Source: Gammaproteobacteria bacterium (GTDB lineage Bacteria; Pseudomonadota; Gammaproteobacteria; JAJPIJ01). Taken from it: a DNA stretch of 64,000 nt. A program made the position numbers and the translations under genes. Of this stretch, positions 63,386-64,000 are shown piece after piece (positions within the stretch are counted from its first letter, which is position 1; every line of letters begins with the position of its first letter). The DNA lies in assembly GCA_022072255.1 (NCBI GenBank), contig JAJVHZ010000076.1, forward strand, positions 92,546 to 156,545. Direction: 5' to 3'. Under the pieces are notes generated by a model. The model worked only from the letters and a program-made list of their open reading frames with translations. It was not told the origin of the DNA and ran no database searches.

Positions 63386-63994
63386 ATGAACGCCCTTTGC
63401 ACCGGCATCCTTTCGACGATGATGCCAATCCAGTTTCGGGGAGATCCCGACCGCAAGCGGCTCTATCTGAGTTTTGACGACGGCCCTAACCCGAACACGC
63501 CCAAGCTCCTGGACATCCTTGAATACCATGGCGTCAAGGCCACGTTTTTCATACTTGGGAAACGCATCGTCAATCGCGAATCCACACTCTCGGCTATCTT
63601 CGCGGCAGGCCATCGTATTGGCAATCATTCCTTCAGCCATTTGTCGGCCCGGACTCTTTCGTATTCCGCGCTCCTCGATGACATGGATCGTTGCGCGCAG
63701 GAGATTCACCGAATCCAGCCGCAATGGCAACCAGGGATCTGTCGTCCTCCCTACGGTAAGCTGTCAGTTGGTTTCGTTCGCTATGCCGTCGCCCGTGAGC
63801 AACGTATTGTGATGTGGAGTAAGGACGCCGTGGACTATCGCGCCCCGACCGCGGACGCTATCTTTGCGCGAGTGCACGACGTGCAAAACGGCGACATTAT
63901 CCTCTTCCATGACGAATTTCCGGTCACACATCAGGCCCTCGAGCAACTCATTCCGTACTGGAAGGAAAAGGGTCACGAGTTCGCTGCGCTGTAG
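63386..63994 (+). CDS. Polysaccharide deacetylase (NodB domain)
   Basis: 202 aa, essentially a bare NodB carbohydrate-esterase-4 domain. Motif 1 YLSFDDGPNPNTPKLLDIL contains the catalytic and metal Asp. Motif 2 HRIGNHSFSHLSA contains the His-x3-His metal ligands. Motif 3 ICRPPYGKLS, and C-terminal IILFHDEF with the terminal catalytic His, are all intact. No signal peptide, so it may act on a cytoplasmic lipid-linked N-acetylhexosamine intermediate. Immediately after the GT2 gene and thus co-transcribed. It ends six bases before the window edge. Confidence 0.93.
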   Translation: MNALCTGILSTMMPIQFRGDPDRKRLYLSFDDGPNPNTPKLLDILEYHGVKATFFILGKRIVNRESTLSAIFAAGHRIGNHSFSHLSARTLSYSALLDDMDRCAQEIHRIQPQWQPGICRPPYGKLSVGFVRYAVAREQRIVMWSKDAVDYRAPTADAIFARVHDVQNGDIILFHDEFPVTHQALEQLIPYWKEKGHEFAAL

Positions 63995-64000
63995 TGTTAG

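Overview
The window is GC-rich DNA (roughly two thirds G+C by eye, falling to nearer 50-58% in the last ~10 kb). It comes from a methylotrophic proteobacterium, most likely gamma- or betaproteobacterial. The assignment rests on a lanthanide-type methanol dehydrogenase (XoxF), a nearly complete tetrahydromethanopterin (H4MPT)/methylofuran C1 oxidation route (fae, mtdB, mch, fhcBADC, mptG), a two-gene NAD-linked formate dehydrogenase, and proteobacterial housekeeping and efflux genes. No rRNA, tRNA, CRISPR array, transposase or phage gene was recognised.

Layout. 1-7.7 kb: 3' part of an RND pump gene, then a convergent HlyD/RbbA/YhhJ-type ABC export operon. 7.9-10.6 kb: RNase D and a DUF2182/DUF1326 pair. 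10.8-17.2 kb: a signalling block (PAS-GAF-GAF-GAF histidine kinase, single-domain receiver, receiver-class III nucleotide cyclase, patatin phospholipase, two small unknowns). 17.3-20 kb: an ABC exporter half-transporter and a glutathione S-transferase.

20-41.8 kb is the C1 island. A minus-strand run (24.1-20.0 kb) carries MfnD-, MfnF- and MfnE-like methylofuran genes with pabB. A HisA-like gene diverges from it. A second minus-strand run (31.8-24.9 kb) holds mptG, mtdB, an ATP-grasp gene, mch, a RimK/MptN-like ligase, a CitG-like gene and fae. A plus-strand run (32.1-41.8 kb) holds fhcBADC, fused fdhB, fdhA and a small conserved-looking protein. 41.9-47.9 kb is the methanol oxidation block on the minus strand: an unknown secreted protein, xoxF, a pseudoazurin, xoxJ and a second unknown secreted protein. 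No CXXCH cytochrome (XoxG) is present, which is the most striking feature of the window.

Taken together, XoxF oxidises methanol to formaldehyde in the periplasm. Fae condenses formaldehyde with H4MPT, MtdB and Mch carry it to formyl-H4MPT, Fhc releases formate, and FDH makes CO2 and NADH. The mfn, mpt, pabB and ATP-grasp genes supply cofactor synthesis. 48.2-64 kb is an exopolysaccharide locus: galE, acyltransferase, two FemAB/GNAT-type proteins, glycosyltransferases, YdcF-like protein, ATP-grasp ligase, Asp/Glu racemase, Wzx, Wzy/WaaL-type protein and polysaccharide deacetylase. The mix suggests an amino-acid-decorated polymer.
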